From: Betaproteobacteria bacterium HGW-Betaproteobacteria-14
GTDB lineage: Bacteria; Pseudomonadota; Gammaproteobacteria; Burkholderiales; Rhodocyclaceae
Reading direction: 5' to 3'
NCBI GenBank assembly: GCA_002840845.1
Contig: PHCS01000007.1
Span: 62,001 to 126,000, forward strand
Length of the DNA: 64,000 bases
A program made the position numbers and the translations under genes. Positions 1 to 9,288 of this stretch are shown piece by piece. The notes under the pieces were generated by a model. The model made no database searches. It saw only the letters and a program-made list of their open reading frames with translations, and was not told the origin of the DNA. Numbering within the stretch: the stretch's first letter is position 1; the number at the start of each line of letters is the position of its first letter.

Positions 1-1052
1 CCGTCCCACGGCTCCATCATGGCGGCGTAGTACTCGTAAAAAGCCCGCCGCTCCTCGTCCATGAGCGGGTTGCCCGCCCAGGCCTCGGGGATGAGCAGCA
101 TCATGGCATGGGCCAGACTGTAGCCGCCCATCACCAGCAGTTCCAGCGCGTTGTCGAACGAGGCCGAATCCGACTGCCCGTCGTAGATCAAGGGCCAGAT
201 CTTGTCGAGATCCTTGCCCAGCACGGGCGAGGAGATCGCCTTCTGGCGCGCGCGTATCCAGTTGACGTTGCCGCGCAGGGTGTTGATCTCGCCGTTGTGG
301 GCGATCATGCGGAATGGGTGCGCCAGATCCCAGGTCGGGAAGGTGTTGGTCGAAAAGCGCTGGTGCACCAGGGCCAGCGCGGTTTCCATGCGCGGATCCT
401 GTAGGTCAAGGTAATACTCGCCAACCTGGTTGGCCAGCAGCATGCCCTTGTACAGGAGGGTGCGCGCCGACATGGACGGCACGTAGTACATCCCGCCGTC
501 CTGGAGCTTCAGTGCGCGGATGCGGTGGCCCGAGGCTTTGCGTATGATGTAAAGCTTGCGCTCGAGGGCATCGGTATCGCGGATGCCCGACCCGGCGCCG
601 ATGAAAACCTGTCGCACAACCGGCTCGTTGTCGCGGGCGGCTTGCGCCAATCCGCGGTTGTCGCGCGGCACATCGCGCCAGCCAAGCACAACCTGGCCTT
701 CGTCGCGAATGGCGCGCTCGATCTCCTGCTCGCAGGCACGGCGGCTGGCCTGGCCTTGCGGCATGAACACCATGCCGACGCCGTAGCTGCCATTTTCCGA
801 CAGGGCCACGCCCTGCTTGGCCATCTCTTCGCGCAGGAAGGCATCGGGGGTCTGGATCAGGATGCCGGCGCCATCGCCGAGCAAGGGATCATATCCGGTG
901 GCGCCGCGATGCTCGAGATTTCTCAGGATCTGCAAACCCTGCTCGATGATGGCGTGGCTTTTCCTGTTCTTGATGTTGACGACGAAACCGACGCCGCAGG
1001 CATCATGTTCGTTGGCTGGGTCATACAGACCCTGTTGCTGAGGGAGGACCAT
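1..1052 (-). CDS. gltB: Glutamate synthase large subunit, N-terminal part (cut by window edge)
   Basis: This is the glutamine amidotransferase end of NADPH-dependent glutamate synthase, which makes two glutamates from glutamine and 2-oxoglutarate. About 350 codons are visible and the reading frame runs off the left edge. Residues 14-20 read NEHDACGVGF-like, with Cys19 as the expected N-terminal nucleophile after propeptide removal. HQRFSTNTFPTW and HNGEINTLRGN are the usual substrate-pocket motifs of the family. I chose the ATG at 1052 because GAGGAA lies just upstream. An in-frame ATG at 1091 would add 13 residues but has no comparable ribosome binding site. gltB downstream of aroK-aroB-dgt is a common betaproteobacterial order. 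Confidence 0.96.
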   Translation of the reverse strand, partial: MVLPQQQGLYDPANEHDACGVGFVVNIKNRKSHAIIEQGLQILRNLEHRGATGYDPLLGDGAGILIQTPDAFLREEMAKQGVALSENGSYGVGMVFMPQGQASRRACEQEIERAIRDEGQVVLGWRDVPRDNRGLAQAARDNEPVVRQVFIGAGSGIRDTDALERKLYIIRKASGHRIRALKLQDGGMYYVPSMSARTLLYKGMLLANQVGEYYLDLQDPRMETALALVHQRFSTNTFPTWDLAHPFRMIAHNGEINTLRGNVNWIRARQKAISSPVLGKDLDKIWPLIYDGQSDSASFDNALELLVMGGYSLAHAMMLLIPEAWAGNPLMDEERRAFYEYYAAMMEPWD

Positions 1053-1159
1053 CTCTATTTCCTCGACACTAGTGCCAAAATTAGTTTCCATGGCACAAAT
1101 CTTCTCCGGCCGGTCAGCAGGAGCGCCCTCCTATACCTGGTCGGCATACGGGCCGCGGT

Positions 1160-1196
1160 CGTTAAAAAGCCGGTGCATGGCGGGGCGCACCGGCTT
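1160..1196 (-). terminator. Rho-independent terminator after dgt
   Basis: A 10-bp perfect stem (AAGCCGGTGC at 1167-1176 with GCACCGGCTT at 1187-1196) is followed on the minus strand by a run of five T. It lies between the end of dgt and the start of gltB, so it separates the aroK-aroB-dgt unit from gltB. The rest of the 1053-1306 gap is the gltB leader; I see no other gene in it. Confidence 0.85.
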
Positions 1197-1306
1197 CTCC
1201 TAAACCGTTAGGGCGAACCGGGAAATATACCGTCAAACGACAGCTTCTTCAAGAAGGAATGTTTCTGGGCAAAATGCGCCGGTTTATTCGCGGGAATTAC
1301 CTTGGA

Positions 1307-2428
1307 TCATATCTCGCCAACCGCGAACAGGCGCCGATGTTCGCGAATGGCATAGCGATCCGTCATGCCGGCAACGTAGTCCGCGATGGCCCTTGGCTTG
1401 TCTGCAATTGCCATCTTTACGTATTGCGGCGGCAGCAGGCGCGGGTCTTCCATGAATGCGCCAAACAGATCGGTGATGATGCGGCGCGCCTTGTTCGTCA
1501 TGCGCAGCACCTGGAAATGCTGATACAGATTGACGCGCAGGAAGTGCTTGAGTTCCTTATGCTCAGCGTGCATGCCAACGCTGAAGGCGGCCAGGGCGGC
1601 CGCCTTGCGCACCTCTTCCAGCGCAGTGATGCCCGATTCCCTGATATTTCGGCTCGTCTCCTCAATGAGGTCTACTGCCAGGGAATTGATCATGCGGCGC
1701 ACGGTTTCGTGGATCAGGCGCCGGCCGGCGATCTGCGGATACGCGTTCCTCACGATGGCCACATGCCGCGCCCAGATGCCGACCTCGTCAAGCTGCTCCA
1801 TTTCAATCAGGCCGGAACGCAAGCCGTCGTCCACATCGTGATTGTTATAGCCAATTTCATCGGCCAAGTTGCACAGTTGCGCCTCAAGTGAGGGTTGCGT
1901 TCCCTCAATGAAGCGTCGGCCGAGCTCCCCCAGGTCCCGCGCTTTTTTCCGCGCGCAGTGCTTGAGTATGCCTTCCCGCGTTTCGTAGGTGAGATTGAGG
2001 CCGTCGAAAGCGCCATATCGCTCCTCCAGCAAGTCTACGGTGCGCAGGCTCTGCAGGTTGTGCTCGAATCCGCCATGCTCGCGCATGCAGGCATTCAATG
2101 CATCCTGTCCTGCGTGGCCAAACGGTGTGTGGCCGAGATCGTGAGAGAGTGCGATGGCCTCGGTCAGATCCTCGTTGAGGGACATAGCGCGCGCCAGGGT
2201 GCGGGCGATTTGCGCTACTTCGATGCTGTGCGTCAGGCGTGTGCGGAACAGGTCACCTTCATGATTGACGAATACTTGCGTCTTGTATTCCAGGCGGCGG
2301 AAGGCAGTGGAATGGACGACACGATCCCTGTCGCGCTGATATTCGCTGCGCGCGATAGGGCCCTGCTCCGGGTGCTGGCGCCCTCTTGAATTCGATTCGC
2401 TGACGGCATAGGGTGCCAGCTCAGCCAC
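1307..2428 (-). CDS. dgt: Deoxyguanosinetriphosphate triphosphohydrolase-like HD protein
   Basis: A 373-residue HD-domain dNTPase, which cleaves dNTPs to the deoxynucleoside and tripolyphosphate. Metal ligands of the HD fold are visible as His67 in THSIEVAQ and His96-Asp97 in [14 protein letters not shown]. The length fits the short Dgt-like family of betaproteobacteria rather than the roughly 500-residue E. coli enzyme, so strict dGTP specificity should not be assumed. The start overlaps the aroB stop by 8 nt, indicating translational coupling, and a terminator follows the gene. This is a standard member of the aroK-aroB-dgt unit. Confidence 0.95.
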   Translation of the reverse strand: MAELAPYAVSESNSRGRQHPEQGPIARSEYQRDRDRVVHSTAFRRLEYKTQVFVNHEGDLFRTRLTHSIEVAQIARTLARAMSLNEDLTEAIALSHDLGHTPFGHAGQDALNACMREHGGFEHNLQSLRTVDLLEERYGAFDGLNLTYETREGILKHCARKKARDLGELGRRFIEGTQPSLEAQLCNLADEIGYNNHDVDDGLRSGLIEMEQLDEVGIWARHVAIVRNAYPQIAGRRLIHETVRRMINSLAVDLIEETSRNIRESGITALEEVRKAAALAAFSVGMHAEHKELKHFLRVNLYQHFQVLRMTNKARRIITDLFGAFMEDPRLLPPQYVKMAIADKPRAIADYVAGMTDRYAIREHRRLFAVGEI

Positions 2429-3506
2429 GGCAGCTTGCCTCGATGGCAGCGAGGATTTCGTCCTCTGAGGCCTCGGTGCTGATCACACCTTCGCCGATCT
2501 TCTTGAGCAAGACTAGGCGAATTTTTCCAGCTGTAACCTTCTTGTCCATCGCCATCAAATCCAAGTAGTGGGCTGCCCCCAGGGCAGGCCCCTGTGTCGG
2601 CAAGCCCGCGCGCTGCAGCAGAGCAAGGATTCTTGCAAACTCCTCTTCCGGCAACCAGCCATGTCTGCGGGACAGATCCGCTGCCATCATGGTGCCAGCG
2701 GCCACGGCTTCGCCATGCAACCAGCGTCCAAATCCAAGTCCCGCCTCAATGGCATGGCCAAATGTATGACCTAGATTGAGCAGGGCACGAATGCCGGATT
2801 CACGCTCATCCTCTGCCACGACCGCGGCCTTGCTGGCGCAGGAGCGCTCAATGGCGAAAACAAGCGCATCGGTATCCCGCGCCAGTATTTTTTCCAGGTT
2901 CACCTCGAGCCATTCGAAAAAGGACAAATCGCGGATCAGGCCGTACTTGATAATTTCAGAGAGTCCGGCCCGCAACTCCCGGTCAGGCAAGGTTTTCAGA
3001 GTTTGCGTATCGGCCAGCACCAGGCGAGGCTGATAGAAGGCGCCGATCATGTTCTTGCCAAGAGGGTGATTGATGCCTGTCTTGCCCCCCACAGAGGAAT
3101 CGACCTGGGCAAGCAGCGTAGTCGGCACTTGAATATAGGGGATACCGCGCTGGTAGGTGGCGGCAGCGAAGCCGGCGAGATCCCCAATGACTCCGCCTCC
3201 CAGCGCTATGATGGTCGTCGCGCGTTCGCAACGATTGTCCAGAAGCGCGTTATAAATCAGGTTTAGCGTCTGCCAGTCCTTGTGCGACTCCCCATCGGGA
3301 AGGACGATTTCTGTTACCCGCACACCTAGATCCCGAAGCGCGCTTGTTAGGGCCTCCAGATAAAGCGGGGCAACGGTCTCATTGCTGACAATCGCCGCTA
3401 GAGGTGCCTCCAAGTGCTCGAGAATGATATCCGCCCGGGACAGCAGACCCGAGCCGATATGAATGGGATAACTTCGCGCATCCAGCGCAACGGTCAGAGA
3501 TCGCAT
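2421..3506 (-). CDS. aroB: 3-dehydroquinate synthase
   Basis: 361 residues, full length. It catalyses step two of the shikimate pathway, converting DAHP to 3-dehydroquinate with NAD and a divalent metal. The [11 protein letters not shown] nucleotide-binding segment and [18 protein letters not shown] active-site stretch are present. The metal ligands are expected in EIIKYG and the HTFGHAIE motif, both seen. The ATG lies inside the end of aroK (13-nt overlap), and its own stop overlaps dgt, so the three genes are probably read from one transcript. Confidence 0.98.
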   Translation of the reverse strand: MRSLTVALDARSYPIHIGSGLLSRADIILEHLEAPLAAIVSNETVAPLYLEALTSALRDLGVRVTEIVLPDGESHKDWQTLNLIYNALLDNRCERATTIIALGGGVIGDLAGFAAATYQRGIPYIQVPTTLLAQVDSSVGGKTGINHPLGKNMIGAFYQPRLVLADTQTLKTLPDRELRAGLSEIIKYGLIRDLSFFEWLEVNLEKILARDTDALVFAIERSCASKAAVVAEDERESGIRALLNLGHTFGHAIEAGLGFGRWLHGEAVAAGTMMAADLSRRHGWLPEEEFARILALLQRAGLPTQGPALGAAHYLDLMAMDKKVTAGKIRLVLLKKIGEGVISTEASEDEILAAIEASCRG

Positions 3507-4021
3507 GATTTCCGGATTTCCTGCTCAAGCAGTCGGGCCACCGCCTGTGGGGTGCGTCGCCCTCCTTGGAATATGATATCAGCCACTTCGCGATAGAGCG
3601 GATCACGCAATACGTAAAGTTCACGGATCTTGTTCAGGGGGTCGGCGACCTGCAGCAAGGGACGATTGCGGTCATGCTGGGTGCGGGCATACAATTCTTC
3701 CGGCGGGGCGCACAGGTAAATTACCAGACCGTTATCGGCCAGGCACTTCCTGTTCTCCGGGTCGAGCACGACACCCCCACCCGTGGCCAGCACCAGACCT
3801 TCCTCGGCAGTCAGATCCTGCAGCACTTGGGATTCTCGGCGGCGGAAGCCGGATTCGCCCTCGATATCGAAGATCAGAGGAATGCGGACACCAGTGCGCT
3901 CCTCGATTTCATGGTCGCAATCGACAAAGCGCTTACCAAAGAGCAAGGCCAGTTGCCGGCCGATTGTTGTCTTGCCTGCACCCATCATGCCCACGAGATA
4001 TAGGTTGTCGCAGGTTTTCAC
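3494..4021 (-). CDS. aroK: Shikimate kinase
   Basis: 175 residues. It phosphorylates shikimate with ATP. The P-loop [11 protein letters not shown] is at residues 11-21, and the shikimate-binding Asp/Arg region is represented by FVDCDHEIE and the [11 protein letters not shown] segment. The gene is the first of the aroK-aroB-dgt unit and lies just downstream of pilQ, separated from it by a terminator. The linkage pilMNOPQ-aroKB is widespread in gamma- and betaproteobacteria. Confidence 0.98.
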   Translation of the reverse strand: MKTCDNLYLVGMMGAGKTTIGRQLALLFGKRFVDCDHEIEERTGVRIPLIFDIEGESGFRRRESQVLQDLTAEEGLVLATGGGVVLDPENRKCLADNGLVIYLCAPPEELYARTQHDRNRPLLQVADPLNKIRELYVLRDPLYREVADIIFQGGRRTPQAVARLLEQEIRKSCDL

Positions 4022-4049
4022 GTGGTAATTTTATCAGGCGTATCGCACC

Positions 4050-4080
4050 CGAAAAAGAAAGGGCCGGCATTTGCCGGCCC
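4050..4080 (-). terminator. Rho-independent terminator after pilQ
   Basis: A 9-bp stem (GGGCCGGCA at 4061-4069 with TGCCGGCCC at 4072-4080) with a very small loop is followed on the minus strand by TTTCTTTTTC. It sits between the pilQ stop and the aroK start, so it would end or attenuate the pilus operon before aroK. Confidence 0.85.
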
Positions 4081-4099
4081 GGAAGCAAATTTTTCTTAC

Positions 4100-6208
4100 T
4101 CAACGCATACTTAACGACTCGCTGATAATTCTTGGCGTTATGAAGACCAGCAACTCGGTTTTATTGTCTCTTTTCTCATTATGTTTAAAGAGAAAACCTA
4201 CGTACGGCAAGTCGCCCAGGACAGGGACCCTAGTGACTATGTTTCGCTCGTCCTGAGTATAAATTCCCCCGATGACGACTGTACCGCCATTCTCAACAAG
4301 TACTTCAGTCTTGACGTGCTTTGTGTCGATTGCCACTCCCGCGCCGGTTGCTATCTGTGTGTTCGGCGAGTCCTTGTTGACATCAACAGTCAAGTTGACC
4401 CGGCCATCCGGGGTGATTTGCGGCTTGACCTTTAGCGCCAAGTTTGCTTTTCGGAAAGAAATACTCGTCGCACCCGAACTGGTTGCTTGTTGATATGGGA
4501 TTTCGACGCCCTGCTCGATAAGCGCCTCGACCTGATCTGCGGTCACGACACGCGGGCTTGAAATAATCTTGCCTTTCCCATCCGCTTCAAGCGCGCTTAC
4601 CTCCAAGTTCAGAAAGCGCGTTGCCGCATTATTGAATAGCACAAAGGAAAATTGGCCTGCCTGCTTGCCTGTAATCGGCGATGCAGGAAGATTTGTTCCT
4701 AGGCTATTCGTAAAGAAATTTGGGATAGGCGTTGAAATTTGCCCGGTCTGATACCCTGTTGCGGAAAGCCCACCCCCAAAAAGTACGCGGGCTCCATCAT
4801 TGAAGATTTGATTATAAGTGCTGTTATACCCAAGTCTCGCGCCAACGTTCTTTGTGAAGTTGTCTTCCGCCTCGACAATACGCGCTTCAATCATCACTTG
4901 GCGGGCGGGAAGATCGATTTCTGAAATCAATCTTCGAACGTCTTCCAGGCGGGAGGGAACATCAGTCACAAATAGCTTATTTGTACGCTCGTCGACTATG
5001 ACTGACCCACGTTTGGAGAGGGCGGTTTGATCCTTGTTCTTGAGGAAGTCAAATACCGTCTTCGCTTTGTGGTAGTTCAACTGAAATGTCTCGGTACGAA
5101 TGGGCTCCAGATCCGTAATCTGCTGGCGTGACTCAAGCTGCAGTTTCTCCTTGGCAGCCAGTTCGTCGCGCGGGGCAATCCAGATGACATTGCCGTTCTT
5201 GCGCATGTCAAGGCCCTTGGCTTGCAGAATGATGTCGAGGGCTTGGTCCCAGGGTACATCCTTGAGACGCAGGGTCAGACTGCCGCCCACGGTATCGCTG
5301 GTGATGATGTTGAAGTCAGTAAAGTCGGCAATGACCTGCAGGACTGCGCGCACATCGATGTTCTGAAAGTTCAGCGAGAGCTTCTCGCCCTGATAGCCGC
5401 GTCGGCTGCTTTGGACGAGCTTGTTCGGGTCTTCGATCAACTGCTTTACCTCGACCACGAACTGATTGTCGCTTTGATATGCGTTATGTTCCCACAGGCC
5501 CTTGGGAGCAATGACCATGCGGATATTGTCACCTTGAGGCTGTGTATTGACCGATGTTATCGGTGTTGCAAAATCAGCCACATCCAGACGCCGGCGCAAT
5601 GTATCGGGCAGAGTCGCCCTCATGAATTCCACCACCAGATTGGGTCCTTGCTGGCGGATGTCGATGCCGACATTGCTTTCGGACAGATCGACCACGACAC
5701 GGCCCTCTCCGTTATTTCCACGGCGGAAATTGATGTCCCGAATGCTGGCCTTTTCCGCGGAAGGCCTGACTTCCGCAAAGCGTTGCGCGGCATCCTCGGA
5801 TTTTGTAGTTGCGCTGGCGCTCACTCCGCTTAGAGTGATTAGCAGGTCCTTGCCTTCGATGCGTGTCGCAGCTTGACGAATCTGTTTCAGGTTCAACACC
5901 AAACGCGTCCTGTCTCCAACCTGTACCAGATTGATACTGCGCAAATCACCTTCGTTGATGGTTTGTGCATTTCGCCCAAGCGCGTTCGAGACTCCAGGGA
6001 AATCAAAGGCGATGCGAGGTGGATTGGTCACGCTGAAGCTGGCTGGTTCCGCAGCGAGCTGTTTGCTGGTTGTAAGCTTCAAGACGACATCGCTGCCTTG
6101 CAGACTCACCCCCAAGGACTCGATGGCATTCTGTGCCCACGCCGGCTGGATCAGCAGTAGGATGAGCGGGAGAAAAAAGTGTCTGAGATTCTTAGTTACT
6201 GTATTCAT
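4100..6208 (-). CDS. pilQ: Type IV pilus secretin PilQ
   Basis: 702 residues. It forms the outer-membrane channel through which the type IV pilus passes. An N-terminal signal peptide ends near AWAQ (about residue 25). Two AMIN-type beta domains (about 30-130 and 155-270, the latter with RVVVDLSES) bind peptidoglycan. An STN/N0 domain follows (SLNFQNIDVRAVLQVI, about 285-340), then the N1 domain and the C-terminal secretin barrel ending in VFITPRIISES. The start codon overlaps the pilP stop by 4 nt. It is the last gene of pilMNOPQ and is followed by a terminator. Confidence 0.98.
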   Translation of the reverse strand: MNTVTKNLRHFFLPLILLLIQPAWAQNAIESLGVSLQGSDVVLKLTTSKQLAAEPASFSVTNPPRIAFDFPGVSNALGRNAQTINEGDLRSINLVQVGDRTRLVLNLKQIRQAATRIEGKDLLITLSGVSASATTKSEDAAQRFAEVRPSAEKASIRDINFRRGNNGEGRVVVDLSESNVGIDIRQQGPNLVVEFMRATLPDTLRRRLDVADFATPITSVNTQPQGDNIRMVIAPKGLWEHNAYQSDNQFVVEVKQLIEDPNKLVQSSRRGYQGEKLSLNFQNIDVRAVLQVIADFTDFNIITSDTVGGSLTLRLKDVPWDQALDIILQAKGLDMRKNGNVIWIAPRDELAAKEKLQLESRQQITDLEPIRTETFQLNYHKAKTVFDFLKNKDQTALSKRGSVIVDERTNKLFVTDVPSRLEDVRRLISEIDLPARQVMIEARIVEAEDNFTKNVGARLGYNSTYNQIFNDGARVLFGGGLSATGYQTGQISTPIPNFFTNSLGTNLPASPITGKQAGQFSFVLFNNAATRFLNLEVSALEADGKGKIISSPRVVTADQVEALIEQGVEIPYQQATSSGATSISFRKANLALKVKPQITPDGRVNLTVDVNKDSPNTQIATGAGVAIDTKHVKTEVLVENGGTVVIGGIYTQDERNIVTRVPVLGDLPYVGFLFKHNEKRDNKTELLVFITPRIISESLSMR

Positions 6209-6729
6209 TTCCTGCCCTCCTGCTGCTTTTCCTGCAACTGCAATGTGCTCGTGCGTTCCGCGTAGTCCCCAAGAGAATCGGGTACCAGTTCTTTAAGCTG
6301 CACCTCGGTTTCGTTGATGTCAGTGATGATTCCGAAGTTCTGTCCCATATAGTTCCCGATCTTGACCTGATGCAGATTCTTGTCTGCCTGAACCAAGGCA
6401 TGCACCATTTTGCCCTTGGTCAATGTGCCCACCATCTTCAGGGATTCCAGTGGATAAGCCTCCAACGGTTCTTTGCGTCGATCCAAGTCGGGTTTGATGC
6501 CCCCGCCGCCTGCTTTTCGTTCCGGCTCGATCTTCGAGGCATTGTATGGTTCGACCAAGTCGCCGGCTTCGTAGGCTACCGTGGGGAAACTCTTGATTTC
6601 AGGCAACGGAGGTATCTTCCCCTTGAAATCCTTCGTTGACTCTTTCATCCATTGACGAAGGTCCTGATGGTCCTCGCCGCCGCACGCAGCCAGCATAAGG
6701 CAACCCAAAAGAATGGCTGCGCGCCTCAT
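6205..6729 (-). CDS. pilP: Type IV pilus lipoprotein PilP
   Basis: 174 residues. An inner-membrane lipoprotein that links the PilNO subcomplex to the PilQ secretin. The signal sequence ends in a lipobox LMLAAC with Cys16 as the lipidation site. The C-terminal PilP beta domain is recognisable in LESLKMVGTLTKGKMVHALVQ (in part) and VKIGNYMGQNFGIITDI. Starts and stops overlap pilO and pilQ by 4 nt (ATGA), consistent with coupled translation of the alignment subcomplex. Confidence 0.96.
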   Translation of the reverse strand: MRRAAILLGCLMLAACGGEDHQDLRQWMKESTKDFKGKIPPLPEIKSFPTVAYEAGDLVEPYNASKIEPERKAGGGGIKPDLDRRKEPLEAYPLESLKMVGTLTKGKMVHALVQADKNLHQVKIGNYMGQNFGIITDINETEVQLKELVPDSLGDYAERTSTLQLQEKQQEGRK

Positions 6730-7418
6730 TTCCTGGCTCCTTTGGCTTTTTCCTGGGCCGCTTTCGCCCTGCGTTGCGCGGCTAGCTCCTCTTCGTCAAG
6801 GTAGCGATAAGTCATCGCCGTGGCATCCAACTTGAGCAATGCGCCCTTATCGGGAGAAATGGCAACATTGGTAAGCGACACAATGCGCGACAGTTTCGCA
6901 ACGTCTGCGGAAAAAGCGCCCAGATCGTGGTATGTGCCAGTAATCTTCAGGGAAATCGGCAGTTCTGCATAGAAATCTCTGGTCGTTTCCCTGCCAGGTT
7001 TGAATAACTCGAACTGAAGACCTCGGCCCAAGCCCGCCTGGTTGATGTCGATCAGCAAGGCTTCCATTTCCGCCTTGTTCGGTAGTTGTTTGAGCAATGC
7101 TCCGAATGTTTTGTCGATTTCGGCCAACTGCTTGCGATGCTCTTCGAGGTTCACTGCCTGTTTCTTCTTGTCCAGATACTCGTTCTTGAACTTGGTTTCC
7201 TGCTGACGTTTGGCTTCCAAGTCTTCAAGCTGTGTATTCCAGTCGAACCACCAGCCGCCGACCAGCAGGGCCACGAAAAGGCCGAACAGCACAGTCACCC
7301 GCGGCAATACTGGCCACGTGCCTATATCCTTCGGATCGAGTGATCTAAAGTCTTCGGCCAGCGCCCCGAAATCGATGCTGGGAATGGCTGGAATTTTGGG
7401 CATGTTGGGCTTCTTCAT
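6726..7418 (-). CDS. pilO: Type IV pilus inner-membrane protein PilO
   Basis: 230 residues. It has a short cytoplasmic N-terminus, one membrane helix (about 40-62, VTVLFGLFVALLVGGWWF), a coiled-coil stretch (about 68-110) and a ferredoxin-like periplasmic domain (about 120-205) with FYAELPISLKITGTYHDLG. It pairs with PilN to form the periplasmic alignment complex. It overlaps pilN and pilP by 4 nt on either side. Confidence 0.96.
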   Translation of the reverse strand: MKKPNMPKIPAIPSIDFGALAEDFRSLDPKDIGTWPVLPRVTVLFGLFVALLVGGWWFDWNTQLEDLEAKRQQETKFKNEYLDKKKQAVNLEEHRKQLAEIDKTFGALLKQLPNKAEMEALLIDINQAGLGRGLQFELFKPGRETTRDFYAELPISLKITGTYHDLGAFSADVAKLSRIVSLTNVAISPDKGALLKLDATAMTYRYLDEEELAAQRRAKAAQEKAKGARK

Positions 7419-8023
7419 GCTTTCTTGCCCTGCATTGTCGATTGTTTCCCTGGCTGTTGCCGCTTGCCAGCCGCCTCCGCCGCTTCTCTTGTAATAATGA
7501 GGTTAAGCTTGAATTCCGCGTAGCGCCGGTTGCCCATGGTAACCGCCTTGATTTCGATGAGATCGGGCCGCTCGAGTAGTGGGGAGGCCTCAAGGTTGCG
7601 CATCAGCGTGGACACCCGGGCATTGGACTGGGCAATCCCGACCATGTCGATCTTGTTTCCAGCCTGCTTGAGCGACTTTAGATAAATGCCAGCGGGCACT
7701 TGGCGCGCAAGCTCGTTGAAAAGCCGCACGGTTTCGGCTCGGCTGCCCTGCAGCGACTCGATCACGCCCTTTCTGGCCAGCATCGCACTGGTCTGCTCCT
7801 TCAGACGTTTAATCTCGTCGATTTCCTTGTCGAGGGCGGCAATCTCCTTCTTGAGGAACTCATTCTTGCGCTCCTGCTGGCTGATGTAGCCCGCAATCAC
7901 GCCATGCACCAGAATGACAATAAGAATCGAAAGGACTGCGATCAGGCCTGACAGCGCGATAAACTGCTGGCGCTGGGCTTTGCGCTTTTCCTCGCGGTGA
8001 GGCAGTAGATTGATGCGGATCAC
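7415..8023 (-). CDS. pilN: Type IV pilus inner-membrane protein PilN
   Basis: 202 residues. It begins with the PilM-binding motif MIRINLLPHRE, followed by one membrane helix (about 22-45), a coiled coil and a ferredoxin-like domain. The N-terminal INLLP peptide is the known docking element for cytoplasmic PilM. Its position between pilM and pilO with 4-nt overlaps is the canonical order. Confidence 0.97.
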   Translation of the reverse strand: MIRINLLPHREEKRKAQRQQFIALSGLIAVLSILIVILVHGVIAGYISQQERKNEFLKKEIAALDKEIDEIKRLKEQTSAMLARKGVIESLQGSRAETVRLFNELARQVPAGIYLKSLKQAGNKIDMVGIAQSNARVSTLMRNLEASPLLERPDLIEIKAVTMGNRRYAEFKLNLIITREAAEAAGKRQQPGKQSTMQGKKA

Positions 8024-9135
8024 TGGTCGAACCTCCGCAACGCTAGACCACAGGCAACAAGCAGCGAGGGGGCATCCGTAGCAAGATTCTTGGGACGAAT
8101 GCGCTGGGACAACGCCATGTTGGCAAAGGGATTGGCGACTACGGTGCTGATCTGGGTTCTTTCCGTCACTGCCTCATCCACACCCGGGATGACCGCGCAA
8201 CCACCAGCAAGAACAATATGGTCAACCTGATTGAACTGCGTTGAGGTAAAGAAGAATTGCAGGGCCCGGGAGACCTCAAGCGCTAGGCTGTCAAGAAAAG
8301 GGCGCAACAGGTCCGATTCGAAGTTCTCGGGAAGATTGCCTGTCCGTTTCGCGGTTTCGGCTTCTTCCTGGCTCATGCCGTATTGACGCACTATGTCCTG
8401 CGTCAGCTGACTGCCGCCGAATGCCTGCTCCCTTGCATAAACGGGCTGGTCGTTGCGCAGAATCGTGACGTTCATGACGTTCGCCCCGATGTCGACCAAC
8501 GCAATGGTCTGGTTCTGGCCGCCCTCGGGAAATTGGCTCTCAACCAGTTCAAATGCCGACTGCGCCGCATAAGACTCTACATCCATCACCAAAGGCCTCA
8601 AACCCGCCGCCTCGGCAACGGCCACGCGATCCTCTACTTTTTCCTTGCGCGAAGCGGCAATGAGCACTTCCACTTCTTCGGGACTGCTCGGGGCCGGGCC
8701 GACAACCTGGAAATCAAGATTGACCTCGTCAAGCGCAAAGGGGATGTACTGATTGGCCTCGGATTCCACCTGGAATTCGAGTTCACGTTCACGTTGTCCC
8801 GCCGGAACAATTATTTTTTTGGTTATCACGGCCGCGGCCGGCAGGGCCATTGCGACGTATTTGGTTGATGTACCCATGCGCTTCCAGGCGCGCTTGACCG
8901 CCTCGGCCACCGCATCGAGATTGGTGATGTTTCCATCCACCACGGCATCGCGTGGCAAGGTCTCGATCGCGTAGCGCTCGATCCTGTAGCTCCCTTTCGC
9001 CGCCTCTGCCAACTCGACCATCTTCACCGATGAGGAACTGATGTCGAGCCCTAACAGAGGGCGCGCCTTAGGGTTGAATACTGAGAGATCTATCTGCAAG
9101 GAAAATCCTTTTGAATTCTCGTTAGTTAGGCGCAT
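8020..9135 (-). CDS. pilM: Type IV pilus ATPase-like protein PilM
   Basis: 371 residues as drawn. An actin-like cytoplasmic protein that binds the PilN N-terminus. Actin-fold phosphate loops are seen in LLGLDISSSSVKMVEL and IALVDIGANVMNVTIL, and VLAGGCAVIPGVDE near the C-terminus is the adenosine motif. The start is uncertain: the ATG at 9135 has no clear ribosome binding site, whereas an in-frame TTG at 9099 has AAGGA six bases upstream and gives a length closer to other PilM proteins. First gene of the pilus operon, divergent from mrcA. Confidence 0.96.
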   Translation of the reverse strand: MRLTNENSKGFSLQIDLSVFNPKARPLLGLDISSSSVKMVELAEAAKGSYRIERYAIETLPRDAVVDGNITNLDAVAEAVKRAWKRMGTSTKYVAMALPAAAVITKKIIVPAGQRERELEFQVESEANQYIPFALDEVNLDFQVVGPAPSSPEEVEVLIAASRKEKVEDRVAVAEAAGLRPLVMDVESYAAQSAFELVESQFPEGGQNQTIALVDIGANVMNVTILRNDQPVYAREQAFGGSQLTQDIVRQYGMSQEEAETAKRTGNLPENFESDLLRPFLDSLALEVSRALQFFFTSTQFNQVDHIVLAGGCAVIPGVDEAVTERTQISTVVANPFANMALSQRIRPKNLATDAPSLLVACGLALRRFDQ

Positions 9136-9154
9136 TACAGATAATTTACATTAA

Positions 9155-9183
9155 ATCCTAGCAACAACTATGGTTTGTGTAAA
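9155..9183 (-). promoter_or_regulatory. Candidate sigma70 promoter for pilMNOPQ
   Basis: On the minus strand TTTACA (9183-9178) is followed after 17 nt by TAGGAT (9160-9155), about 20 nt before the pilM ATG at 9135. The -35 box matches consensus in five of six positions and the -10 box in four of six. Position in the divergent pilM-mrcA gap supports it. Confidence 0.5.
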
Positions 9184-9288
9184 GTATTTTTTCCTTTTGG
9201 CTGTCGCTTTACCCCGACATCCGCTTGCCCCTCCGTGAGCACCACATTAACCACTTGATTAGATTAACAATAAGGATGTTTCGTTTAT